NCBI RefSeq assembly: GCF_020524045.1
Contig: NZ_JAIVKL010000009.1
Location: 110,572 to 174,571 of the forward strand
Length of the DNA stretch: 64,000 bases
Reading direction: 5' to 3'
Source: Metabacillus litoralis
GTDB lineage: Bacteria > Bacillota > Bacilli > Bacillales > Bacillaceae
Position 1 is the first letter of the stretch; every line of letters begins with the position of its first letter. A program made the position numbers and the translations under genes. The notes under the pieces were generated by a model. The model saw nothing but the letters and a program-made list of their open reading frames with translations, made no database searches and was not told the origin of the DNA. This document shows positions 27,085 to 35,407 of the stretch, piece after piece.

Positions 27085-27116
27085 AGAGACTCTGTGCGAC
27101 AAGGCACAGAGTCTTA
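27085..27116 (+). terminator. Terminator downstream of chaA
   Basis: GACTCTGTGC (27088-27097) pairs with GCACAGAGTC (27104-27113). The T-run is weak on the plus strand but strong on the minus strand. Confidence 0.65.
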
Positions 27117-27277
27117 CGTTTGTGTAGGACGAAACAGTAAACTAGAGATATTGGTAACGCTTGCAAAAGAGTTAAACCAAAATCCAGAAATACTCTTTTG
27201 TATGAGTTTATTATACGCTATTATCAGTTAACTGTAAATATTCAAAATTGAATTTAACTAGTGAAAGGGATAAATTT

Positions 27278-27883
27278 ATGAAAATTAGAATTGCTTTTTA
27301 TTTAATCGGGTTATTTTTAATGGGATTTGGAGTTTCTTTAACCATTAAAGCAGATCTTGGCGCAGGTGCTTGGGATGCATTAAATGTTGGACTTTCTAAT
27401 GCAATGGGCTTAACAGTAGGTAGCTGGGTAATTATTATTGGAATATTACTAATTTTTGTTAACGCAGTAATAGTAAAGGGAAAGCCAAAACTTTTTGCAT
27501 TAATAACAATTCTGTTAATAGGATTTAGTGTAGATTTTTGGTTAATGTTTGTCATGAATAGTGTTGAAATAGGGTCATTGGTTTCGCGAATTCTTGCACT
27601 TATTAGTGGAATCATTTTCATTGCAGTTGGGGTAGCTATGTACTTACAAACAAAATTTGCAGCAAATCCTATCGATCAATTGATGCTTTCTCTTCATGAG
27701 AGATTCAAAATGAACTTTATGGTTGCCAAAACATTAGGAGAAGTTAGTGCGTTAGTTTTAGCATTTATGTTACAAGGGCCAATTGGTGTTGGTACAATTA
27801 TTATTACATTTTTAATTGGGCCTTTTATTCAGTATTTAAATGGACCAGTATCAAGAAGATATGAAATCTTAAGTAAACGATAA
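27278..27883 (+). CDS. YczE/YyaS/YitT family membrane protein
   Basis: This 201-aa integral membrane protein with five helices is similar to the YczE group (the membrane protein near surfactin genes in B. subtilis). Signatures are GFGVSLTIKADLGAGAWDALNVGLS and, near the end, GPIGVGTIIITFLIGPFIQ. Function is not established; some members influence lipopeptide production or cysteine efflux. ATG 27278 follows AAAGGGAT; an extension to TTG 27248 lacks a site. Confidence 0.85.
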   Translation: MKIRIAFYLIGLFLMGFGVSLTIKADLGAGAWDALNVGLSNAMGLTVGSWVIIIGILLIFVNAVIVKGKPKLFALITILLIGFSVDFWLMFVMNSVEIGSLVSRILALISGIIFIAVGVAMYLQTKFAANPIDQLMLSLHERFKMNFMVAKTLGEVSALVLAFMLQGPIGVGTIIITFLIGPFIQYLNGPVSRRYEILSKR

Positions 27884-27949
27884 AAAATTGGATAATCCAT
27901 TACACACTTGAAAACACTATGAATAAGCATTATGAAAGGAGTTGTCACG

Positions 27950-28744
27950 ATGAAGAAAACTTTTCTCGCTTCACTAGTTTTGCTTTTATCTCTTAGTTTT
28001 TCAAGTGCTGTTTTAGCAGAGGGTAAAACAGAAAAGCCGAAAATACCTAGCTCTGTAATGGATATCTCGAAAGAAAACACATATCCAAATCCAACTCAGG
28101 ATTTGCCGTTTTTACAGCCAAGTGAACTTACTCAACAATTGATTGACACATCAGATGTTGCCATTGAAAATCCTGACTTGATTCGTATCTTAAATGAATC
28201 AACAATTTCTGATGCACCTTTGGCATTCGGCTATAGAGCAACAATTTATTTAGGACAATGGGCTTTAAATTACGAATCAACAGAAACAGCAACAAACTGG
28301 GAGTATCAAAAAATCAATACAAACTACCAAGATAATCGTGGTGGAAAATCTCCAATTCAAATCCATTATAAGCAAGAAGCCCAAAAGACAATTAAGGGTG
28401 GATTAACTGCGAAGGTGCCGGAAGCAGATGATGTAAAGAAGCTAATGTTATTGAAGGCCATGCAAAAAACAAAATTGCCACTTTCATTTGAAACAATAGT
28501 CGGTGCTGGCACGAAGAAAGATCAAGTATATAATATACCATCGAAAAAGCTCGGGTATTTATACGCATATGCACCTGCAGTAAATGAAAAAGGAAAAGTC
28601 ACATATGGTGAAGTATATTTAGTATTAAAAGGGAACAAAAAAAGTATTGTTGTGAAAAACATAACATCCCAAGGAATCGGAGCTTGGATTCCATTACAAG
28701 ACCATACATCATTTGGCTTTGTCACATCAGATCAGCCGAGATAA
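27950..28744 (+). CDS. yfkD: YfkD family secreted protein
   Basis: This 264-aa exported protein has the same length as B. subtilis YfkD. A Sec signal peptide (MKKTFLASLVLLLSLSFSS, cleavage probably near AVLA-EG) is followed by a soluble domain with no catalytic motif that I recognise. Function is unknown. ATG 27950 with AAAGGAG 8 nt upstream is preferred over ATG 27932, which lies before that site. A 30-bp interspersed repeat begins 6 nt after the stop codon, followed by a terminator and a second repeat copy. Confidence 0.9.
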   Translation: MKKTFLASLVLLLSLSFSSAVLAEGKTEKPKIPSSVMDISKENTYPNPTQDLPFLQPSELTQQLIDTSDVAIENPDLIRILNESTISDAPLAFGYRATIYLGQWALNYESTETATNWEYQKINTNYQDNRGGKSPIQIHYKQEAQKTIKGGLTAKVPEADDVKKLMLLKAMQKTKLPLSFETIVGAGTKKDQVYNIPSKKLGYLYAYAPAVNEKGKVTYGEVYLVLKGNKKSIVVKNITSQGIGAWIPLQDHTSFGFVTSDQPR

Positions 28745-28749
28745 TTGTT

Positions 28750-28779
28750 GGTGCCTGTCACTTCCCGGTTTTTGTCGAA
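28750..28779 (+). repeat. 30-bp stop-proximal repeat, copy A
   Basis: GGTGCCTGTCACTTCCCGG followed by TTTTTGTCGAA, in the same orientation as yfkD and 5 nt after its stop codon. Confidence 0.85.
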
Positions 28780-28824
28780 TTGGATGGAGAAGGGATAGAA
28801 ACATTTTTCTTGAATAATCCCAAT

Positions 28825-28862
28825 AAAAGCTCATTTGAGTCTAATCTCAGATGAGCTTTTTT
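28825..28862 (+). terminator. Terminator of yfkD
   Basis: AAAAGCTCATTTGAG pairs with CTCAGATGAGCTTTT across TCTAAT, followed by T residues that run straight into repeat copy B. Confidence 0.9.
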
Positions 28863-28892
28863 GGTGCCTGTCACTTCCCAGGTTTTGTCGAA
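28863..28892 (+). repeat. 30-bp stop-proximal repeat, copy B
   Basis: GGTGCCTGTCACTTCCCAGG followed by TTTTGTCGAA, immediately after the yfkD terminator. Confidence 0.85.
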
Positions 28893-28923
28893 TGTGAACT
28901 CAAAATTTATTAAGAAAAAAACT

Positions 28924-28950
28924 TAAACTGCTTTCAAAATAAACCGATAA
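28924..28950 (+). promoter_or_regulatory. Sigma-D promoter of the chemotaxis gene
   Basis: TAAA (28924-28927), a 15-bp spacer and ACCGATAA (28943-28950) match the motility sigma-D consensus TAAA-N15-GCCGATAT at 6 of 8 positions in the -10 box. The position is right for the transducer gene starting at 28984. Confidence 0.75.
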
Positions 28951-28983
28951 TAAAAAGAAAAAACTTTTTTGGGGGCACTTAGG

Positions 28984-30690
28984 ATGTTATTGAAACGCTT
29001 TAAAGATCTTAAACTCGGTGTGAAATATAATCTGGCACTGAGCATATCGATTATTCTTTTTATTATTTCAGGATTTTTTATATACCATGAAATGCAAGAA
29101 ATTCAAGAACAATTATCTGCACTTGAAAGAAGAGCAGACAGAGCTGTGAAAACCGCTGATATGGCGGGTATTTTTAGAGATAAAGATGCTCGAATTGCAG
29201 ACTATATAAATTCACCAGAAGATAAATATTTCACTAATTTCGAGGAAAAAAGAACGCTATTCAATAAACTTCAAGAAGAACTTAAGAAGTCAATTAATAC
29301 AAAAGAAGAAGAAGAACTTTTTACTTATATTCAAAATAGTGATAACGAGATGAATAGAGTATTTTTAGAAGAAATTGCTCCTGAAGTAAATAACGGGAAT
29401 TCAGATAATCTTGATGCTAAAAGAAGATTAACACAAGCATTAAGCAACGAGGTAGTCGGTCATTTAGAAAAGTTAAAGGAAATAATCAACGAAGACCGCG
29501 ATAAAGCAATAGTAGCTACAGAGGACAGTATTAAAGAGACAAACTTAGTGATCATTTTTTCTATAGTAACCAACATCATACTCGGTGTGATCATTGCGTT
29601 TTTCGTCAACCGAATGATAAAAAAAGCTCTTAATAATGTGATTCACATGGCAACAGAGATCTCAAATGGTAATCTTTTAGTTGAAGAAAGTGAGTATGTT
29701 AGTAAAGATGAAATTGGTCAACTTAGTGTGGCGATCAATTCCATGTTATATAACTTAAGAGACATGATTAAATCGATTACCCATGTTTCTGGTACTGTAT
29801 CTGGACAAAGTGGAGAGCTTACTCAATCTTCTAACGAAGTAAAAGAAGGAAGTAATCAAGTGGCTGTCACCATGCAGGAATTATCGGCTGGTGCAGAGTC
29901 ACAAGCTCATGAAGCAGCAGAGTTAGCAGATACGATGAGTGGATTTGTTGATAAAATTAAAGAATCTAACTCATTTGGAGAAACCATTGTGTTTTCTGCG
30001 GTTTCAGCCCAAGGACTTACAGAAGAAGGTCGCCGACTTATGGAATCATCGATTAGTCAAATGGATAAAATCAATTCGATTGTTAAAGTATCTGTTGATA
30101 AAGTAAAACATCTTGATACACAATCAAAGGAGATTTCAAACTTAGTCGGTGTTATCCAATCAATCGCGGAACAAACAAACCTGCTTGCATTAAATGCAGC
30201 GATAGAGGCAGCAAGGGCAGGAGAGCATGGTAAGGGATTCGCTGTTGTAGCTAGTGAAGTTCGTAAGCTTGCTGAGCAAGTTACTTTATCTGTGTCTGAT
30301 ATAACTGGCATTGTAGCTAATATTCAAACAGAATCTAATAATGTTGTGTTGTCTCTAGAAGAAGGCTACAGTGAAGTGGAAAAAGGAACTAGTGATATCC
30401 AAACAACCGGTAAAACATTTGATGAAATTCACCAGGCTATTACTGAAGTCGTGGATAAAATTCAAGGTGTAGCAATGAGATTGAGTGACATCGATAATGA
30501 ATGTGGAAGAATGAACAACTCCATTTCAAACATAGCTTCCATTTCAGAGGAATCAGCAGCTGGGATTGAACAAACTTCTGCTTCGATTCAGCAAACAAGT
30601 ACATCTATGGAAGAAATTGCTGTAAGTGCAGAGAGACTTGCTAAATTGTCGGAAAATCTTAATGGATTGGTTAAGAAGTTTGAGGCTTAA
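28984..30690 (+). CDS. Methyl-accepting chemotaxis protein
   Basis: This 568-aa transducer has TM1 (about 17-37) and an external four-helix-bundle-like sensor rich in charged helices (about 40-185). TM2 (about 187-207) is followed by HAMP ([22 protein letters not shown]) and a signalling domain with the tip [42 protein letters not shown]. It is a paralogue of the protein at 16368, with near-identical [12 protein letters not shown] and AAGIEQT blocks. ATG 28984 follows GGGGG by 8 nt. A sigma-D promoter upstream links it to the motility regulon. Confidence 0.93.
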   Translation: MLLKRFKDLKLGVKYNLALSISIILFIISGFFIYHEMQEIQEQLSALERRADRAVKTADMAGIFRDKDARIADYINSPEDKYFTNFEEKRTLFNKLQEELKKSINTKEEEELFTYIQNSDNEMNRVFLEEIAPEVNNGNSDNLDAKRRLTQALSNEVVGHLEKLKEIINEDRDKAIVATEDSIKETNLVIIFSIVTNIILGVIIAFFVNRMIKKALNNVIHMATEISNGNLLVEESEYVSKDEIGQLSVAINSMLYNLRDMIKSITHVSGTVSGQSGELTQSSNEVKEGSNQVAVTMQELSAGAESQAHEAAELADTMSGFVDKIKESNSFGETIVFSAVSAQGLTEEGRRLMESSISQMDKINSIVKVSVDKVKHLDTQSKEISNLVGVIQSIAEQTNLLALNAAIEAARAGEHGKGFAVVASEVRKLAEQVTLSVSDITGIVANIQTESNNVVLSLEEGYSEVEKGTSDIQTTGKTFDEIHQAITEVVDKIQGVAMRLSDIDNECGRMNNSISNIASISEESAAGIEQTSASIQQTSTSMEEIAVSAERLAKLSENLNGLVKKFEA

Positions 30691-30785
30691 TTGACGGAAT
30701 GAGGGCATCAAAAAGTGCCCATGTTCTATACTATATATTAGTAGGCTTTCTTAAACTTTGTTGTTGATTTCCGTTATATTACAAG

Positions 30786-30816
30786 AAAGGGGTGTCCAAT
30801 TATTGGACACCCCTTT
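30786..30816. terminator. Perfect 12-bp hairpin terminator
   Basis: AAAGGGGTGTCC (30786-30797) pairs with GGACACCCCTTT (30805-30816). It lies between the convergent chemotaxis gene and yfkC and overlaps the edge of repeat copy C. Just upstream, AGGCTTTCTTAAACTTTGTTG near 30744-30764 is a single-end relic of the MITE-like element. Confidence 0.75.
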
Positions 30817-30844
30817 CGACAAATTCCGGGAAGTGACAGGCACC
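30815..30844 (-). repeat. 30-bp stop-proximal repeat, copy C
   Basis: Read on the minus strand it is GGTGCCTGTCACTTCCCGG then AATTTGTCGAA. It lies downstream of yfkC in the same orientation as that gene. Its GGCACC end plus TTATTCTG is duplicated at 30839-30852 and 30854-30867, across the yfkC stop codon. Confidence 0.85.
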
Positions 30845-30859
30845 TTATTCTGCGGCACC

Positions 30860-31699
30860 TTATTCTGATTCAACCAATAATCTTTCTTCGGCTAGTGTTA
30901 TCTTTTCTGCAAAAAGTGTTTTAGCTAAAATTCGTCTGGTTTCTTTTGAGGCGGTCCAATAGTACTGATCGTCTACAAGGCCAATAATTGTGTATTCATA
31001 TCCACGGAAGTTTGCGTTAAGTGATGTTAAGCCAAAGAGTTGGAAAGGCTCAACAATAGAATGTGTATGATCTTTTTTTAGGAAGTCATTAAATTCTTCA
31101 TTAATGTTTTCGCAGGCTTTTTCTAGCACTGACCACACATGGTCTGGGTCTTCTCTGTAGCTCACAACTACCCGTTCAATCACTCTCATACGATCAATAT
31201 TATAATTCTGGATTTGTTTAATTTCACCATTGCTTATCGTCAGGAGCTTACCACTCCACTCACGGATCTTTAACGAGCGAAGCCCGATTTCTTCAACTGT
31301 ACCGTTGAATGTATTATTAATGGTGATAAAATCTCCTTGATGTAGCTGTTTTTCATAAATTAAAAACATCCCCGCTAAAATATCTCTTATTAGGCTTTGA
31401 GCACCAAAGCCAATAATAATACCTGCCACCCCAGCACCAGCTAAGACAGAACCGAAATTCTCTACAAACTGAGAGACGATATATAAAATAAATCCAATTG
31501 TAGCTGTATATTTTGTTAACGATCGGATCATACTCTCAATTGTCTTTTCCTTGCGCTCTTCAATAAAACTCGAATGCAGGAAGAATTTTTTTACAAGTTT
31601 ATTAATGACCAATACGCTAATGGTTAAAATAACAGCAACAAGAATAATACGAGCAACTCTAGACTCTTCCAAAAATTGAGTGATATATTCCATATTCAT
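30860..31699 (-). CDS. yfkC: YfkC, MscS-family mechanosensitive channel
   Basis: This 279-aa small-conductance mechanosensitive channel is the size of B. subtilis YfkC. It has three membrane helices. The pore helix is GSVLAGAGVAGIIIGFGAQSLIRDILAGMFLIYE, with the Gly/Ala pattern of MscS TM3. The beta domain follows (GDFITINNTFNGTVEEIGLRSLKIREWSGKLLTISNGEI). It opens on membrane tension to release solutes. It is co-directional with yfkAB, 9 bp downstream of it, so probably an operon. Confidence 0.92.
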   Translation of the reverse strand: MNMEYITQFLEESRVARIILVAVILTISVLVINKLVKKFFLHSSFIEERKEKTIESMIRSLTKYTATIGFILYIVSQFVENFGSVLAGAGVAGIIIGFGAQSLIRDILAGMFLIYEKQLHQGDFITINNTFNGTVEEIGLRSLKIREWSGKLLTISNGEIKQIQNYNIDRMRVIERVVVSYREDPDHVWSVLEKACENINEEFNDFLKKDHTHSIVEPFQLFGLTSLNANFRGYEYTIIGLVDDQYYWTASKETRRILAKTLFAEKITLAEERLLVESE

Positions 31700-31708
31700 A
31701 TTCTCACC

Positions 31709-32830
31709 TTATATATTTGATTTTCTTTTTGTGAAATCTACGTCTTTATAATAGCCATTCTTTACTAGAATGTTTGGTCCTAGACATTTTACTGCAGGGC
31801 AATGACAGCTAAGCGTTTTTGCTAGAGAGGAATTTGTCCATTTATCATAAGCGGACTGCAATGTGTTGTGTTGAATATTACCTAATCCAGGAGCATCACC
31901 AAAGTCTGTTACGATAATATCACCATTAAAAATATTCACATTCAATCGAGAGCGTCCATCAGGATCATTTCTCACTGTCACATTTTTAGCATCTTGTAGA
32001 CGCTTAATGAGAGCTAAATCTTCAGAATCAGAACTGCATGCAAAAAAAGGTAAAGTACCAAATAACATCCATACATTTTCATCTCGAACATCTAATAAAT
32101 GAGTAATCGCTTTACGCATATCTGTTAGTGATAACGTTTCTAGAGCACTTGCAAAATCACTATTATACATTGGGTGAATTTCATGGCGCTGACAATGCAT
32201 TTCCTCAACAATTTGTTTGTGAATTTTCTCAATATAAGGAAGTGTTCGCTTATTTAGCATTGTTTCCGCTGATACAATTACTCCAGCTTTCACAAGAGCT
32301 TTGCTGTTTTCAATCATTCTTTCAAATAATGCTGCTCTCTGCTGATAAGTTGGTTTTCGATCCATAACGGCAAATCCTACTTCCACGAACTCATCTATTG
32401 TTCCCCAGTTATGAGAAATATGTAAAACATCTAAGTAAGGTATAATTTTTTCATAACGCTTTAAATCAAGAGTTAAATTTGAATTTATTTGTGTACGCAC
32501 ACCACGTTCATGGGCATACTTTAATAAAGGCACAACATATTGATCAACTGATTTCAGTGATAACATAGGCTCTCCACCGGTAATACTTAAAGAACGGAGA
32601 GTAGGGACTTCATCAAGTCTTTTCAAAAGTAAATCTATTGGTAGTGCATGTGGATCTTTTGGCTGGAGCGTGTAACCAACAGCACAGTGCTCACAACGCA
32701 TATTGCAAAGGGTAGTTGTTGTAAATTCTATATTTGTTAACATCATTTTTCCATATTGCTCAACATCTAAATAAGCTTCCCATGGATCATATGAAGTTGT
32801 AATAGGGAGGAAAGGTTTTGTTGCATTCAT
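31709..32830 (-). CDS. yfkAB: YfkAB, radical SAM/CxCxxxxC protein
   Basis: This 373-aa radical SAM enzyme binds a 4Fe-4S cluster through CNMRCEHC and has SITGGEPMLS for SAM binding. The C-terminus carries LSCHCPAVKC, the CxCxxxxC motif that defines the YfkAB family. The substrate is unknown. In B. subtilis the locus was originally annotated as two genes; here it is one continuous frame. It starts at ATG 32830 and is operonic with yfkC. Confidence 0.93.
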   Translation of the reverse strand: MNATKPFLPITTSYDPWEAYLDVEQYGKMMLTNIEFTTTTLCNMRCEHCAVGYTLQPKDPHALPIDLLLKRLDEVPTLRSLSITGGEPMLSLKSVDQYVVPLLKYAHERGVRTQINSNLTLDLKRYEKIIPYLDVLHISHNWGTIDEFVEVGFAVMDRKPTYQQRAALFERMIENSKALVKAGVIVSAETMLNKRTLPYIEKIHKQIVEEMHCQRHEIHPMYNSDFASALETLSLTDMRKAITHLLDVRDENVWMLFGTLPFFACSSDSEDLALIKRLQDAKNVTVRNDPDGRSRLNVNIFNGDIIVTDFGDAPGLGNIQHNTLQSAYDKWTNSSLAKTLSCHCPAVKCLGPNILVKNGYYKDVDFTKRKSNI

Positions 32831-33059
32831 AGTAGTACTCGTACTCCTTTAAATGTAAAAGTATGATCATTGTATTTGTTAAAGGTATAACACCTTTCTT
32901 CTAACATTGCTTATTTTAACATGAACCTTTGTTTATTAAGGCTTTTTTCTAAAAGAATATTGTTTACTTTGATACTATAAGTGGGAATCTGATTGTAATA
33001 TCAGTTAAAAATAATGAAAAAGATCAATTATAAGACAAAAAGGAATAAGGATTAAACAG

Positions 33060-33088
33060 GTTGTCAAAATGATATCTTTCGTCTACGA
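33060..33088 (+). promoter_or_regulatory. Probable sigma-A promoter of the SE1561-family gene
   Basis: TTGTCA (33061-33066) and TACGAT near 33084-33089 are about 17 bp apart, some 25 bp upstream of the start at 33116. Further upstream, AAGGCTTTTTTCTAAAAG near 32939 is a one-ended relic of the MITE-like family. Confidence 0.4.
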
Positions 33089-33115
33089 TTAATTTATCTG
33101 AAGGGAGAGTAATAT

Positions 33116-33316
33116 ATGGGTAATGCAGTACATGATAAAGATTCACAATTATCTTATTTGAAAAATCGATTAAATATGTTCTTAGAAGTACTTGATTCAA
33201 TGGATCCAGAATCTACAGATGTAGATGATATAGATCGCTTAATTCAAATGTTAGATGATTTAGAAGTGAAACAAAATCAATTTAAAAAAGATTGGAAAGA
33301 AGAAGAACAGGCCTGA
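33116..33316 (+). CDS. yfjT: SE1561 family protein (YfjT-like)
   Basis: This 66-aa acidic helical protein (KDSQLSYLKNRLNMFLEVLDSMDPESTD.DDIDRLIQMLDDLE) belongs to the short SE1561 family of Firmicutes and corresponds by position to B. subtilis YfjT. Function is unknown. It starts after GAAGGGAGAG at ATG 33116 and ends at a hairpin at 33310. Confidence 0.8.
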   Translation: MGNAVHDKDSQLSYLKNRLNMFLEVLDSMDPESTDVDDIDRLIQMLDDLEVKQNQFKKDWKEEEQA

Positions 33317-33338
33317 CATTTGTTGTTGGGCTTTTTTT
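33310..33338 (+). terminator. Terminator of the SE1561-family gene
   Basis: GCCTGACA (33311-33318) pairs with TGTTGGGC (33324-33331, two wobble pairs) followed by seven T. Confidence 0.75.
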
Positions 33339-33519
33339 GTTGCTTAAAAACACCCACATGCTAAAGGCACTGTTCAATTTCTGACTGAAAGCACTTCCAA
33401 TATTACTTTTCAATGACCCTCTTCAAGGAGTATAATAAAAATTGAGAGAATTGACTGTATTTTTTATGTAATAGACCAATAGAAGCTAGTAATAGGGAGT
33501 AAAAGGGGGAGATTTTGAG

Positions 33520-35058
33520 ATGAAAAATTTTTATGAAAGTATGTATCAATTAATTGTAGAAACATCGACCAATTTACCAAAAGATGTAAGAAGGGCTATT
33601 GCTGCTGCAAAGCTTAAAGAAAGTGCTGGAACACGTTCAGCGATGTCGCTTTCAACAATTGCGAATAATATTAAAATGGCTGATGATAACGTATCACCAA
33701 TATGTCAGGATACTGGCTTACCAACATTTAAACTAAAGGTACCAGTCGGTGCAAACCAGATAGAAATGAAAAAAGAAATTAAAAGAGCGATTGAGCAAGC
33801 GACAAAGGATGGCAAGCTGCGACCAAATTCAGTTGACTCTATATCTGGAGATAATAGCGGGGATAATCTAGGTGAAGGCACTCCAGTTATTAAATTTGAG
33901 CAATGGGAAAAGGATTATATTGATGCTCGTCTAATTTTAAAAGGCGGCGGTTGTGAAAATAAAAATATCCAATATAGTTTGCCATGTGAGCTTGAAGGAT
34001 TAGGTAAAGCTGGGCGTGATCTTGATGGTATTCGCAAGTGTATTATGCATTCAGTGTACCAAGCTCAAGGACAAGGCTGTAGTGCTGGTTTTATCGGAGT
34101 GGGAATTGGTGGAGACCGTACAAGTGGCTATGAGTTAGCGAAAGAACAGCTATTTAGACGAGTAGATGATGTGAATCAACGTGAAGACTTACAGAAGCTT
34201 GAAGATTATGTAGTAAAGCATGCAAATGAATTAGGAATTGGTACAATGGGCTTTGGCGGAGAAACGACTTTACTTGGTTGTAAAATTGGCGTAATTAACC
34301 GTATACCTGCTAGTTTCTTTGTATCAGTTGCTTATAATTGCTGGGCTTATCGTCGTTTGGGAGTTATTGTTAATCCGGAAAATGGATCAATCAATGAGTG
34401 GATGTACCAGGATGGAGAAAGTGTGGAATTTTCTCAGGATGAAGTTGCTGCTTCAAATGAAGAAATCCAACAATCAAAAGAGGTTGTTCTAGAAGCTCCA
34501 ATTACAGAGGAGAAAATTAGAGAGTTAAAGGTTGGAGATGTTGTTCGTATTAATGGAATGATGTATACCGGACGTGATGCCATCCATAAATATCTTTCTG
34601 AAAATGATTCACCTGTTGATTTGAATGGTCAAGTTATTTATCATTGTGGACCTGTCATGATGAAGGATGAAGATGGCAACTATCATGTTAAAGCTGCTGG
34701 CCCAACAACAAGTATTCGTGAAGAGCCGTATCAAGGTGATATTATGAAACGATTTGGAATACGTGCTGTTATTGGTAAAGGTGGAATGGGACCAAAAACA
34801 CTTAAAGCACTTGGTGAGCATGGTGGAGTTTACTTAAATGCAATTGGTGGAGCTGCTCAATATTATGCAGATTGTATTAAATCTGTTGAGGGTGTCGATC
34901 TTATGCAATTTGGTATTCCAGAAGCGATGTGGCACTTGAAAGTGGAAGGATTTACAGCCGTTGTTACAATGGATTCACACGGAAATAGCTTACATGCAGA
35001 TGTTGATAAAAGCTCATTAGAAAAGCTTGCACAATTTAAAGAACCAGTTTTTAAATAA
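33520..35058 (+). CDS. Class I (iron-sulfur) fumarate hydratase
   Basis: This 512-aa single-chain class I fumarase joins the alpha (N-terminal) and beta (C-terminal) parts. It hydrates fumarate to malate in the TCA cycle. Cysteines suited to hold the 4Fe-4S cluster are Cys 62 (SPICQDTG), Cys 187 (GQGCSAGF) and Cys 254 (LLGCKIG); which three bind cannot be settled here. The C-terminal domain shows YTGRDAIHKYL and GKGGMGPKTLKAL. B. subtilis uses the unrelated class II CitG, so this is an extra or alternative enzyme. Strong AAAAGGGGGAG upstream, terminator at 35171. Confidence 0.94.
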   Translation: MKNFYESMYQLIVETSTNLPKDVRRAIAAAKLKESAGTRSAMSLSTIANNIKMADDNVSPICQDTGLPTFKLKVPVGANQIEMKKEIKRAIEQATKDGKLRPNSVDSISGDNSGDNLGEGTPVIKFEQWEKDYIDARLILKGGGCENKNIQYSLPCELEGLGKAGRDLDGIRKCIMHSVYQAQGQGCSAGFIGVGIGGDRTSGYELAKEQLFRRVDDVNQREDLQKLEDYVVKHANELGIGTMGFGGETTLLGCKIGVINRIPASFFVSVAYNCWAYRRLGVIVNPENGSINEWMYQDGESVEFSQDEVAASNEEIQQSKEVVLEAPITEEKIRELKVGDVVRINGMMYTGRDAIHKYLSENDSPVDLNGQVIYHCGPVMMKDEDGNYHVKAAGPTTSIREEPYQGDIMKRFGIRAVIGKGGMGPKTLKALGEHGGVYLNAIGGAAQYYADCIKSVEGVDLMQFGIPEAMWHLKVEGFTAVVTMDSHGNSLHADVDKSSLEKLAQFKEPVFK

Positions 35059-35170
35059 GAACTTTATAACTAAAACTGGAAGATATATAGATTAGTTGCG
35101 GTAATTTGAATGTACTAGAATAATCCACGGATTAAGCGACTGAAATCCTAAATAAACGTTTGTTTGAATA

Positions 35171-35197
35171 AAACCCAGGGGAATCCCTGGGTTTTTT
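35171..35197 (+). terminator. Terminator of fumarase
   Basis: AAACCCAGGG pairs with CCCTGGGTTT around GAAT, followed by a T-run. Confidence 0.92.
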
Positions 35198-35343
35198 ATT
35201 GTTATGTTATAGGAATTTATTAAAATTATAACAACCAATAGTAGACAGAAAATTAAAATTAATTACCTTTTAAAATAAATTGTTAAAAATATGTAAAATA
35301 GGGAGATTTTCCTCCTCTACTAAGCTATAATCATATCTTGGGT

Positions 35344-35364
35344 GTCAAAAGACATACTTTTGAC
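35344..35364. promoter_or_regulatory. Palindrome GTCAAAAG-N5-CTTTTGAC, probable operator
   Basis: Perfect 8-bp arms flank ACATA, just downstream of a TATAAT at 35326-35331 and 44 bp before the likely RND start at 35408. The position overlaps the expected transcription start or leader and suits a dimeric repressor. No regulator gene is adjacent. Confidence 0.5.
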
Positions 35365-35407
35365 CAAAAATCAAAGATTTTGCTTAAAAGCGTCTGGGGG
35401 GATAGCT

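Noticed and set aside
35342..35407. N-terminal extension of the RND permease
   Set aside because: The 22 extra residues pass through a perfect palindrome and are not hydrophobic. TTG 35408 has a strong GGGGGG site and gives the expected first membrane helix.
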